A stretch of 10,601 nucleotides of DNA from Deltaproteobacteria bacterium. Lineage in GTDB: Bacteria > Myxococcota_A > UBA9160 > PR03. The position numbers were made by a program, and so were the translations under genes. A model generated the notes under the pieces. That model saw nothing but the letters and a program-made list of their open reading frames with translations, was not told the DNA's origin and made no database searches. Within the stretch, counting starts at the first letter, position 1. The number at the start of each line of letters is the position of its first letter. Positions 1 through 7,955 of the stretch are shown here, in pieces. The stretch is taken from contig JAGSPS010000082.1 of the NCBI GenBank assembly GCA_018262315.1, positions 1-10,601 of the forward strand, written 5' to 3'.

Positions 1-30
1 AGCAATCGATTCGCCAGGCGGCGGCGTCAT
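1..30 (-). CDS. actC: Start of third act operon gene, probably actC (NrfD-like membrane subunit), partial
   Basis: Only the first ten codons are in the window; they read MTPPPGESIA on the minus strand, with ATG at 30-28. The start lies three bases after the actB stop codon (TAG, 36-34). A GAGGGG ribosome binding site (42-37) sits inside the end of actB at good spacing, so translational coupling is likely. In known alternative complex III operons the gene after actB is actC, an integral membrane quinol-binding NrfD/PsrC-like subunit. The identity here rests only on that gene order; ten residues are too few to recognise a family. Confidence 0.55.
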   Translation of the reverse strand, partial: MTPPPGESIA

Positions 31-33
31 CCC

Positions 34-3000
34 CTACCCCTCGACGCTCCCGCGCTTCACCTTTGCGAGATAGGTGACCGCGGGACGGGTGTTGAGCTCG
101 TGCAGTGAGTGGTAACCGCGAACCGGATCGCTGCCCGCCTTCACGACCACGCTCGCAGCGTCCTTCAGGTTCCCGAAGTGGATGGCGCTCGTCGGGCAGG
201 ACTGCGCGCAGGCCGTGGTGACTTCGCCGTCGCGAATCGGGCGCTTCTCGTCCTTCGCGACCTGGCGCGCCGTCGCGACGCGCTGGACGCAGAAGCTGCA
301 CTTCTCCATCACCCCCTGGCCGCGCAGCGTCACGTCGGGATTCGCCATCAGATACATCGGGTCGGGCCAGCGCTCGATCGCGAAGTCGAACCAGTTGTAC
401 TTGCGGACCTTGTACGGGCAGTTGTTCGCGCAATAGCGCGTGCCGATGCAGCGGTTGTAGATCATCCCGTTGAGGCCATCTTCATTGTGATAGGTGGCGA
501 TCACCGGGCACACCGGCTCGCAAGACGCCGCGCCGCATTGCTGGCACAGCATCGGCGTGGTGCGAACGTCGACCGTCGTGCTGGACTCGGAAGCCGGGAA
601 GATCGGCCGGCGGTCCATGCCGCCTTCCAGGTTGCCGTCGCCGACCCAGCGCTCGATGCGCAGCCACGCCATGTGGCGCCCTCGTCGCACCTGCTCTTCC
701 CCCACCACCGCGATGTTGTTCTCGATGTAGCAGGCGACCACGCACGCAGAGCAGCCCGTGCACTTGTCGACGTCGATCGACATGCCCCAGCGGTAGAGAC
801 TCCCCGGTGCGCTGTCCTTGGTCGGGTCGTAGGCCTTCACGTGCTCGGCGTGCGCTGCGCCGGGAGCTTCGCCGTGCGCGGGCTGGCCGGGCGCGGCTTC
901 GCCCGCAGCGGGCACCGCATCGGCTGTGCCGTGTACGGCATCCACCGGAGCGCCACCGCTGGCCAACTCCTGGAGCGTGACGGCGAGGCCCAGCCGGCGA
1001 CCGCGCTGGTTCTGGCTGTCCTGCAGGATCGGCAGCCTCTCGTGACGGCCGGCGTTGCTGACCCTGGCCTTCGTCAACAGCCACGCGCGCCCACCCGACT
1101 CGTCAGTGAGGGCGGGCAGCAGGTCGATCACATTCACGCCGCGCCGCTCGCCGGGGTGACCGTCTTCCGCGCGCGAGGCCCACAATCCCACGGTGTGGCC
1201 CTGGCCGATCGCGATCGAGATCACGTCGTCGCGCAAGCCGCCGCGGACCACGACCGGAAGGCTGACCTTTCCCGCCTTGGTCTCGACGTCGATCACGTCG
1301 CCGAACTCGAGGCCGCCGAGTTTCTCGGCCGCGCGCGGCGACAACTCGGCGTACGACTGCCAAGCCACCTTGGTGACGGGATCCGGCACCTCCTGCAGCC
1401 ACCCCAGGTTCGCACCGCGACCGTCGTAGAGCATCGAGCCCGCCGCGGTGACCAGTGTGAACTCGCCGTCGCCTTCGAGCGCCGGCTCCGCCAGCTCGAA
1501 ATCGACTGCGGAGGGCACCAGCGTCACTTCGAGACCCGGCTGCGGAGCGAAGACACCGCCCTTCGCGAGCGCGGCGTAGAAGTCCGTACCGGCAAAGGAC
1601 TGCTCGACCAGCGTTCGGAAACTGTCGGCCGGCAGCTTCGCGGCGACCTCGGGACCCATCGCACGGGCGACGTCGAGGAGCGCGTCGACGAGCGCGCGCG
1701 TGTCGTAGAGCGGGCGCAGCGTCGGCTGTACCACCGAGCGAATTCCGGGACGCGGCTCGGCGTCGCCCCACGACTCGAGCGGGGAGTGATCGGGCAACAC
1801 CAGGTTCGCGCGTTCCGAAGTCTCGTCCGGCAGCGACGCGAGCGACACGACGAACGGCACCTTCGCGAGCGCCTCGGCGAAGCCGCTCGACGCCGGCAGG
1901 CTGTAGACCGGATTTGCTCCGTGCACGAGCAGTACGCCGACGCGGCCGCCCTTGATGGCGTCGACCAGCGCGAGCGTCTCGTGGTAGCTCGCGACGCGAC
2001 CTTCGCGCTGCGCGGGGATGCTGATGCCCTTGCCGACCGCGCCGAGCGCCCAGTTGCCGAGCAGCACGGCGCGCACCGTCGCCGCCGCGCGGCGACTCGC
2101 GAGCGCGACGCCGGGCGGAATCAAGACGGGCGCCTTCGCGGCGCCGAGCGCCTTGCCCACGCGCTCGATCGTCGCGAGCGGCACGTCGGCCTGCTTGGCG
2201 ACCGCCGCGGGATCGACCTTCTCGAGCAGCGTCGCCAGCGCGTCCCTGCCGGCTTGCGTGCCGCCGCCGGCGCCGATCGCGACCTTCAGCAGCGCGAGCG
2301 CGAGCAGCCCTTCGCTGCCCGGCTTCGCGGCCAGCCACTCGTCGGCGTTCGACGCCGTCATCGAGAGTCGCGGGCCGACGTAGACGAAGCGCGCGCTGCG
2401 GCGCTCGGGTTTGCTGACGTCGCGTGCTGCGGCGAGCTGTCGCGCGTGCTCGACCGGCGACGGACCCGACTCCAGGAAGTCGGAGCCGAAGTCGATCACC
2501 AGGTCGCTGCCCGAGAGATCGAAGACCGGTTCGCTCTCGACACCGAACAGTGCCTGCGTCGCCTTGCGCAGCGCTTCGGGAGCGAACGGTTCGTACACGA
2601 CGCGCCCGCCGGCGCCGACCGCGTCCACCCATTTGTCGATCCACGCGCTCGCGGTCGGACCGGTCTGCCCGCTGAGCACCCAGCTGCGGTTGCCGGCACG
2701 CTTGATCTCGCCCGACAAGATCGCGATCGCGTCGTCCCATGTGGTCGGCACGAGTTTGCCGTCCACGCGCTTCATCGGGCTGCGGTAGCGATCGGGGTGG
2801 TAGCTGCGCCCGATCGAGGCCTGACCGCGCGCGCACAGAGCGCCCTGGTTCACCGGATGATCCGGGTTTCCGTCCAGCTTGATCGGGCGCCCCTCGTGGG
2901 TCTTCACGAGCAGACCGCAGCCGGCGGGGCATTCCTGGCAGGTGGATGCGTAGTAGTTCGCGATGCCCGGGACGATCGCCTCGGGCTGGATCACGTAGGG

Positions 3001-3099
3001 AATCAGCTTCGTGACCTTGTCGCCGCAGCCGGCGGCAGCAGCGGCCCCGGCGCTGGCGCCGATGAGCTTCAGGAATTCGCGACGATGGAATTCGGGCAT
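34..3099 (-). CDS. actB: Alternative complex III iron-sulfur subunit ActB (molybdopterin-oxidoreductase-like plus ferredoxin fusion)
   Basis: This 1021-residue protein is the electron-transfer subunit of alternative complex III, which passes electrons from membrane quinol oxidation toward the haem subunits on the periplasmic side. A Tat signal (RREFLKLIG, residues 6-14) is followed by an Ala-rich stretch ending in AGC (Cys25). Residues about 45-700 resemble the catalytic subunit of molybdopterin oxidoreductases and include Cys54, 57, 61 and 89, the classical Fe-S cysteine spacing. A low-complexity Ala/Pro/His/Gly linker (about 715-755) joins a ferredoxin-like domain. Its cysteines are 780/783/786/790, 852/855/860/864, 884/890/894 and 934/937/964/968. 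The third set has Thr887 where a fourth Cys would be, as expected for the [3Fe-4S] cluster known in this family. The ATG at 3099 follows an AGGAAG site six bases away and lies 10 bp after actA, so the two genes are one transcription unit. Family structures lack a molybdenum cofactor in the first domain; that cannot be judged from sequence alone. Confidence 0.93.
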   Translation of the reverse strand: MPEFHRREFLKLIGASAGAAAAAGCGDKVTKLIPYVIQPEAIVPGIANYYASTCQECPAGCGLLVKTHEGRPIKLDGNPDHPVNQGALCARGQASIGRSYHPDRYRSPMKRVDGKLVPTTWDDAIAILSGEIKRAGNRSWVLSGQTGPTASAWIDKWVDAVGAGGRVVYEPFAPEALRKATQALFGVESEPVFDLSGSDLVIDFGSDFLESGPSPVEHARQLAAARDVSKPERRSARFVYVGPRLSMTASNADEWLAAKPGSEGLLALALLKVAIGAGGGTQAGRDALATLLEKVDPAAVAKQADVPLATIERVGKALGAAKAPVLIPPGVALASRRAAATVRAVLLGNWALGAVGKGISIPAQREGRVASYHETLALVDAIKGGRVGVLLVHGANPVYSLPASSGFAEALAKVPFVVSLASLPDETSERANLVLPDHSPLESWGDAEPRPGIRSVVQPTLRPLYDTRALVDALLDVARAMGPEVAAKLPADSFRTLVEQSFAGTDFYAALAKGGVFAPQPGLEVTLVPSAVDFELAEPALEGDGEFTLVTAAGSMLYDGRGANLGWLQEVPDPVTKVAWQSYAELSPRAAEKLGGLEFGDVIDVETKAGKVSLPVVVRGGLRDDVISIAIGQGHTVGLWASRAEDGHPGERRGVNVIDLLPALTDESGGRAWLLTKARVSNAGRHERLPILQDSQNQRGRRLGLAVTLQELASGGAPVDAVHGTADAVPAAGEAAPGQPAHGEAPGAAHAEHVKAYDPTKDSAPGSLYRWGMSIDVDKCTGCSACVVACYIENNIAVVGEEQVRRGRHMAWLRIERWVGDGNLEGGMDRRPIFPASESSTTVDVRTTPMLCQQCGAASCEPVCPVIATYHNEDGLNGMIYNRCIGTRYCANNCPYKVRKYNWFDFAIERWPDPMYLMANPDVTLRGQGVMEKCSFCVQRVATARQVAKDEKRPIRDGEVTTACAQSCPTSAIHFGNLKDAASVVVKAGSDPVRGYHSLHELNTRPAVTYLAKVKRGSVEG

Positions 3100-3109
3100 C
3101 CGCGGCTTC

Positions 3110-3832
3110 CTAGTAGTGGCACGTCAGGCAGTCTTGCGACACCTGATTCAAACGGTGGCAATCGATGCACCAGCCCATTTGGGGCTTCGTCGAGGGCAAC
3201 AGCCACGGCCACCAGATGGTGTCTTTCGTGAGCTGAACCTTGTCCATCGTCTCGACCGGCCCGTGGCAGCGCTGGCAGGTGACACCGAACGCGACGTGCC
3301 GGTTGTGCCGGAACTTGACGTACTCGGGGAGCCGGTAGATCTGATCCCAGGCAACCGGCTGCTTGTCGGTCCAGAGCTTGGTCAACGCCTGCACGCCCCC
3401 GAGGTCTCCCCCGAACTGCGCGTGACAGCCCATGCACACCTCGACGGACGGGACACCGGCCATGCGGGCCTTGTCCGTATCCGAGTGGCAGTAGAGGCAA
3501 CCAATCTTGAAATCGGTGGCGTGAATCGCGTGGTTGAACGGGATGGGCTGCACGAGACCGGGCGTTGCGGGATCCGAGGAGGCGGCCTGGGCGTCGTAGG
3601 CCCTCTGGCTCGACTTGGCCGCGGCTTGCATCGGAGCCGCGGCCGGCGCGGCGGCCGGCACCTGCGCAGAGACGCGCTCGGCGTTCGAGAGACCGAAGAC
3701 GAAACCGGCCGCGAGCAAGAGAGCCGTGGCAGCCGCGTTGGTCCACCAGGGCGCGGGGCGCCTGGCCCTCCGGTTCGTGGCGCAGGGCGCGGAGCGCCTG
3801 GCCCTCCGGTTCGTGAGTTGCTTCGGGCTCAC
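3110..3832 (-). CDS. actA: Alternative complex III pentahaem cytochrome c subunit ActA
   Basis: This 240-residue membrane-anchored multihaem cytochrome c is the first gene of the act operon. Five CXXCH haem-attachment motifs are visible at residues 112-116, 133-137, 186-190, 222-226 and 235-239; the last nearly forms the C-terminus. A hydrophobic segment (about 33-48) after a very basic N-terminus should anchor it with the haem domain in the periplasm. Candidate distal ligands include His101, His104, His176 and His179. Five haems and this operon position match ActA, which relays electrons from ActB toward cytochrome c or a terminal oxidase. The start is GTG at 3832. An AGGAG lies only one base upstream, which is too close for an ideal site, but I found no alternative start before the membrane segment. 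Residues about 6-29 consist of a tandem 12-residue repeat (TNRRARR-S/P-AP) encoded by a 36-bp DNA repeat, which is unusual for the family. Confidence 0.92.
   Translation of the reverse strand: MSPKQLTNRRARRSAPCATNRRARRPAPWWTNAAATALLLAAGFVFGLSNAERVSAQVPAAAPAAAPMQAAAKSSQRAYDAQAASSDPATPGLVQPIPFNHAIHATDFKIGCLYCHSDTDKARMAGVPSVEVCMGCHAQFGGDLGGVQALTKLWTDKQPVAWDQIYRLPEYVKFRHNRHVAFGVTCQRCHGPVETMDKVQLTKDTIWWPWLLPSTKPQMGWCIDCHRLNQVSQDCLTCHY
3747..3815. repeat. Tandem 36-bp direct repeat in the actA signal region
   Basis: Two 33-bp copies (3747-3779 and 3783-3815) differ at one base and have a 36-bp period. Both contain CGCCTGGCCCTCCGGTTCGT. The period is a multiple of three, so the actA frame stays open and the copies encode the repeated TNRRARR motif. 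The opposite strand is also open through the repeat (LALRFV twice). The minus-strand core, CGAACCGGAGG, resembles the CGAGCCGAAGG core of the repeat at 5502-5573, which hints at a related dispersed family. Confidence 0.85.
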
Positions 3833-3862
3833 GCTCCTACGCCCCCCATGGCTCGAGCCCTC

Positions 3863-3915
3863 GATCCAGAGCAGCGATCCAAACGGCGATCGGACGACGA
3901 TCGAATCGATGGATC
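3863..3915. promoter_or_regulatory. Cluster of five evenly spaced GATC sites upstream of actA
   Basis: GATC occurs at 3863, 3876, 3888, 3899 and 3912, with steps of 13, 12, 11 and 13 bp. The sites are mostly in CGATCC or CGATCG context, and the last is GGATCG, the reverse complement of CGATCC. The cluster lies 31-83 bp upstream of the actA GTG, where an operator or 5' leader would be. Approximate helical phasing suggests possible protein binding, but GATC and GATCG are common throughout this window, so chance is a real alternative. Confidence 0.25.
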
Positions 3916-3923
3916 GAGAATGT

Positions 3924-4097
3924 TCAGTGCGCGCAACTCGGATGGCGCCACCGCCACGCCTCGCACGCGTTGCTCTGGAACCGCGAGCGGAAGCTCTTTA
4001 GCGCCAATCTCCGCGCGGCGTCAACCGTCGGCGCGAACTCTTCGGGGCGCGCCGGCAGGCCCGCGAGCCGCACCGCGAGGCTGACCCGGCGTCGCAT
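3924..4097 (-). CDS. Possible small hypothetical protein, 57 aa
   Basis: This minus-strand ORF opens with ATG at 4097 (MRRRVSLAVRLAGLPARPEE) and stops with TGA at 3926-3924, 91 bp upstream of actA and in the same direction. Most codons end in G or C, as in the flanking real genes, and the first half is less arginine-rich than typical shadow ORFs. There is no clear ribosome binding site and I recognise no family. Its C-terminal part (EAWRWRHPSCAH) does not look like a normal protein end. It could be a leader peptide, the remnant of a decayed gene, or chance reading in high-GC DNA. Confidence 0.2.
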   Translation of the reverse strand: MRRRVSLAVRLAGLPARPEEFAPTVDAARRLALKSFRSRFQSNACEAWRWRHPSCAH

Positions 4098-4210
4098 TCG
4101 CGATGTCCGACGGGGGGATTGCGAGGCTGCGCGCCCAAATCGACGCGGCTAGAATCGTCGCCCCGGCTGGATTCCGCGTTCGACGGGATCGCCCAACCTA
4201 CCGTGGAACC

Positions 4211-4215
4211 GAGGA
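4211..4215 (+). promoter_or_regulatory. Ribosome binding site deciding the thiolase start
   Basis: GAGGA lies eight bases before the ATG at 4224. Thiolase similarity begins immediately after that ATG (MGEAWIIDAVRTPRG). The reading frame extends upstream to an ATG at 4119, but those extra 35 codons are not thiolase-like and lack such a site. Confidence 0.7.
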
Positions 4216-4223
4216 AAACTGAC

Positions 4224-5459
4224 ATGGGTGAAGCCTGGATCATCGACGCCGTGCGAACGCCGCGCGGCAAGGGCAAGAAGGAAACCGGAGCGCTCTCGGG
4301 AATCCATCCGCAGGCGCTGCTCGCGCAGTGCCTCGTCGCGCTCCAGAGCCGCAACGGCTTCGACCCGAATCACGTCGAAGACCTGATCGCCGGCTGCGTG
4401 TCGGAAGTCAACGATCAGGCCGCCTGCATCGCGCGCAACGCGGTGCTCGCCGCGGGCTGGGATGCCAGGAGCGCGAGCGGCGTCACGCTCAACCGCTTCT
4501 GCGGCTCCGGCCAGCAGGCCGTGAACTTTGCTGCGATGGGCGTCATGGCCGGCCAGCAGGATCTGGTGATCGGCGGCGGCGTCGAGTCGATGTCGCGCGT
4601 GCCGATGGGCTCGACCGGCGGCGGTCTCGACGGCAACAACCCCGAACTGGTCGCGCTGCACCCGCTGGTGCCGCAGGGCATCTCGGCGGATCTGATCGCG
4701 ACACTCGAGGGTTTCACGCGCGAAGACCTCGATCGCTTTGCAGCCCAGAGCCAGGAGCGCTGCGCGATCGCGCAGAAGGAAGACCGCTTCGAGAAGAGCC
4801 TCGTCCCGGTGCGCGATCCGGCGGGCAAGGTCGTGCTCGACCGCGACGAGTTCCCGCGCGCGGGCACCTCGGCGGAGTCGCTCGCCAAGCTCGCGCCGTC
4901 CTTCGAGGGACTCGGCGCCTACGTGCCGAAGGGCGACACGCGCACGCTCGACCAGCGCGCGCTGTCGCGGTACACGCAGATCTCCGCAATCCACCACGTC
5001 CACCACGCGGGCAACTCGTCGGGCATCGTCGACGGCGCGAGCGCGGTGTTGGTGGCGTCGCCGGAATACGCGAAGGCGCACGGCCTCACACCGCGCGCGC
5101 GCTTCGTCGCGGCCGCGACGGCCGCCGACGAGCCGATCATCATGCTCACGGCGCCGGGGCCGGCCACGCAGCGTTGCCTCGCCAAAGCGCGCATGACGAT
5201 CGCCGACGTCGACCTCATCGAGATCAACGAAGCCTTCGCCGCGATCCCGCTGAAGGTGATGCGCGACCTCGGTATGGACCCCGCCAAGGTGAACGTGAAC
5301 GGCGGCGCCATCGCGCTCGGCCATCCGCTCGGCGCCACCGGCGCGATGCTGCTCGGCACCGTGCTCGACGAGCTCGAGCGCCGGGACAAGACCATCGGTC
5401 TCGTCACGATGTGCATCGGCGGCGGCATGGGGATCGCGACGATCATCGAAAGGGTATGA
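4224..5459 (+). CDS. Acetyl-CoA acyltransferase (thiolase), FadA type
   Basis: This 411-residue cytoplasmic thiolase, of usual length for the family, should cleave 3-ketoacyl-CoA with CoA to give acetyl-CoA and a shortened acyl-CoA. The reverse condensation is also possible. The nucleophilic cysteine is Cys93 in NRFCGSGQQAV. NEAF is at 335-338, the catalytic histidine is His367 in GGAIALGHPLGATGA, and the second active-site cysteine is Cys397 in CIGGGMG. The N-terminus (DAVRTPRGKGKK) resembles FadA6-like degradative thiolases, but substrate chain length cannot be read from sequence. It is followed on the same strand by two acyl-CoA dehydrogenase genes, supporting a beta-oxidation role. A 161-bp spacer with repeats separates it from the first of these, so cotranscription is plausible but not certain. 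Confidence 0.93.
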   Translation: MGEAWIIDAVRTPRGKGKKETGALSGIHPQALLAQCLVALQSRNGFDPNHVEDLIAGCVSEVNDQAACIARNAVLAAGWDARSASGVTLNRFCGSGQQAVNFAAMGVMAGQQDLVIGGGVESMSRVPMGSTGGGLDGNNPELVALHPLVPQGISADLIATLEGFTREDLDRFAAQSQERCAIAQKEDRFEKSLVPVRDPAGKVVLDRDEFPRAGTSAESLAKLAPSFEGLGAYVPKGDTRTLDQRALSRYTQISAIHHVHHAGNSSGIVDGASAVLVASPEYAKAHGLTPRARFVAAATAADEPIIMLTAPGPATQRCLAKARMTIADVDLIEINEAFAAIPLKVMRDLGMDPAKVNVNGGAIALGHPLGATGAMLLGTVLDELERRDKTIGLVTMCIGGGMGIATIIERV

Positions 5460-5501
5460 CGAAGTGAGCCACATCGACCGAAGCCGACGAGCTCCGTTTC
5501 C

Positions 5502-5573
5502 CGCGTAGCGAGCCGAAGGCGAGCGGCGAGAGGTCATCAGGCGCGCGTAGCGAGCCGAAGGCGAGCGGCGAGA
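5502..5573. repeat. Two-copy 30-bp intergenic direct repeat
   Basis: Two identical 30-bp copies (5502-5531 and 5544-5573) with a 42-bp period share the core CGTAGCGAGCCGAAGGCGAG and are separated by 12 bp. They fill much of the 161-bp gap between the thiolase and the first acyl-CoA dehydrogenase. The gap otherwise holds only the ribosome binding site of the next gene. On the minus strand the copies read SPLAFGSLR twice in one open frame, but nothing suggests that frame is a gene. Identity between copies points to recent duplication or a dispersed repeat family. Confidence 0.88.
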
Positions 5574-5620
5574 CCCAGAGAGCTCGCGTCCGCCCCAGCA
5601 AACCAGATCCGGAGAAGCAG

Positions 5621-6706
5621 ATGATCGACTTCCAACCGACGGACGAACAGCAGCTCGTCATCGACACCGTGCGAAACTTCGCGGCGAACGAAATCCGCCC
5701 CAAGGCGCGCGAGTGCGACGAGTCGAAGAAGCTACCGGAGAAGGTGATCGAACAGGCGCACGAGCTGGGGCTCGTCGCGAACGCGCTGCCGGAGTCCGCC
5801 GGCGGAGGCGGGGAACGCTCTGCGGTGACGGGCGTGCTGGTCGCGGAGGAGCTGGCGGTCGGCGACCTCGGCATCGCGCTCGCGATCCTCTCTCCGGCTC
5901 TTTGTGCCTTTCCGATTGCGGAATTCGGAACGGAAGAACAGAAGGAGGGGTTGTCTCGCTTCGTCGGGACGCGCTTCGTGCCGGGTTCGCTCGCGTGGGT
6001 GGAACCGCGCTTCGACTCGGACCCGTTCCGCCCGAAGACGACGGCGCGCCGCGATGGCAGCGACTACGTCCTCGACGGCGCCAAGTGCTTCGTGCCCTGG
6101 ATCGACGGCGCGGATCCGGTGCTGGTGGTCGCGGCGGAAAACGGGACCCCCCAGGCGTTCCTGGTGCCGCGCAACGCCGCGGGACTGACGGCCGAGCCCG
6201 AGCGCAACATGGGTGTTCTCGCGCTGCCGACGGCGGAGCTGAAGCTCACCGGCGTGCGCGTGCCGGCGGCGGCGAAGCTCGGCGGCGACAACGGCGCCGA
6301 CCTGCGCCGCGTGTTGAACCAGGGCCGTGTCGCACTCGCCGCGATGGCGGTGGGCGTCGCGCGCGCCGCCTTCGAAGTGGCGCGCGACTACGCGAAGGAA
6401 CGCCAGGTCTTCGGTGCGCCGGTCGCGACCAAGCAGGCGATCGCCTTCAAGCTGGCGGACATGGCGATCGAGATCGACGCCGCGCGCCTGCTCGCCTGGG
6501 AAGCGGCGTGGAAGCTCGACCGCGGCGAGGACGCCACCCGCGAGGCCCTGCTCGCCAAGCGCCAGTCGCAGCGCATCGCGCTCGACGTGGCCGACGGCGC
6601 CGTCCAGGTCTTCGGCGGTCACGGCTACATCCGCGACTACCTGCCCGAAATGCACCTCCGCAATGCGCGTGGCTTCGCGTCGTTCGAAGCGCTCGCGCTC
6701 GTCTAG
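5621..6706 (+). CDS. Acyl-CoA dehydrogenase family protein with short, non-canonical C-terminus
   Basis: This 361-residue protein has the acyl-CoA dehydrogenase fold: an N-terminal helical domain (about 1-110, starting MIDFQPTDEQQLVIDTVRNF), a middle beta domain (about 111-205) and a C-terminal helical domain with RQVFGAPVATKQAIAFKLAD and QVFGGHGYIRDYLPE. Such enzymes use FAD to introduce a trans-2 double bond into acyl-CoA and pass electrons to ETF. It departs from the family in two places. The usual middle-domain flavin/substrate motif (AITE..AGSD in its neighbour) is replaced by AWVEPRFDSD. The C-terminal YEGT motif is replaced by FEAL, keeping Glu356 at the aligned catalytic position, and the protein ends five residues later. 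The ATG at 5621 follows a GGAG three to ten bases upstream. The next gene starts 12 bases downstream. It may be a true enzyme or one subunit of a heteromeric dehydrogenase. Confidence 0.88.
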   Translation: MIDFQPTDEQQLVIDTVRNFAANEIRPKARECDESKKLPEKVIEQAHELGLVANALPESAGGGGERSAVTGVLVAEELAVGDLGIALAILSPALCAFPIAEFGTEEQKEGLSRFVGTRFVPGSLAWVEPRFDSDPFRPKTTARRDGSDYVLDGAKCFVPWIDGADPVLVVAAENGTPQAFLVPRNAAGLTAEPERNMGVLALPTAELKLTGVRVPAAAKLGGDNGADLRRVLNQGRVALAAMAVGVARAAFEVARDYAKERQVFGAPVATKQAIAFKLADMAIEIDAARLLAWEAAWKLDRGEDATREALLAKRQSQRIALDVADGAVQVFGGHGYIRDYLPEMHLRNARGFASFEALALV

Positions 6707-6717
6707 GGGAACCCGTC

Positions 6718-7941
<1,224 letters not shown>

Positions 7942-7955
7942 TCGGGAGGACTTCG

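Larger units (their letters stand above)
3833..4223. other. Divergent intergenic region between actA and the thiolase gene
   Basis: This 391-bp stretch should contain promoters for both the minus-strand act operon and the plus-strand thiolase gene. I see no convincing -35/-10 pair. The best -10-like hexamer on the plus strand is TAGAAT at 4150-4155, 68 bp before the thiolase start, but no good -35 lies 16-18 bp upstream of it. Five GATC sites at 3863-3915 lie upstream of actA. A minus-strand ORF of 57 codons (3924-4097) is listed separately with low confidence. No tRNA, riboswitch or terminator is recognisable. Confidence 0.6.

Noticed and set aside
109..3231. 1040-codon open frame on the plus strand opposite actB
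   Set aside because: It is an antisense shadow of a well-supported gene in high-GC DNA. Its translation is Arg/His/Ala/Asp-rich with no family motif, and it runs on into the antisense of actA.
4150..4155. TAGAAT as the -10 element of a thiolase promoter
   Set aside because: No acceptable -35 hexamer lies 16-18 bp upstream, so it is mentioned in the intergenic entry but not called as a promoter.
4149..5537. 462-codon minus-strand frame opposite the thiolase gene
   Set aside because: It has arginine-rich composition and no recognisable domain, and the plus strand carries all thiolase catalytic motifs.
5502..5573. CRISPR array
   Set aside because: There are only two copies, with a 12-bp spacer, and no cas genes. 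Unit and spacer lengths do not fit CRISPR.
5443..5874. Minus-strand frame containing SPLAFGSLR twice
   Set aside because: It is produced by the DNA direct repeat and overlaps the start of the first dehydrogenase; there is no independent coding evidence.
5713..6717. In-frame upstream extension of the second acyl-CoA dehydrogenase (742-codon frame)
   Set aside because: The extension overlaps the first dehydrogenase in another frame and is low-complexity Arg/Gly. Family similarity and a ribosome binding site begin at the ATG at 6718.
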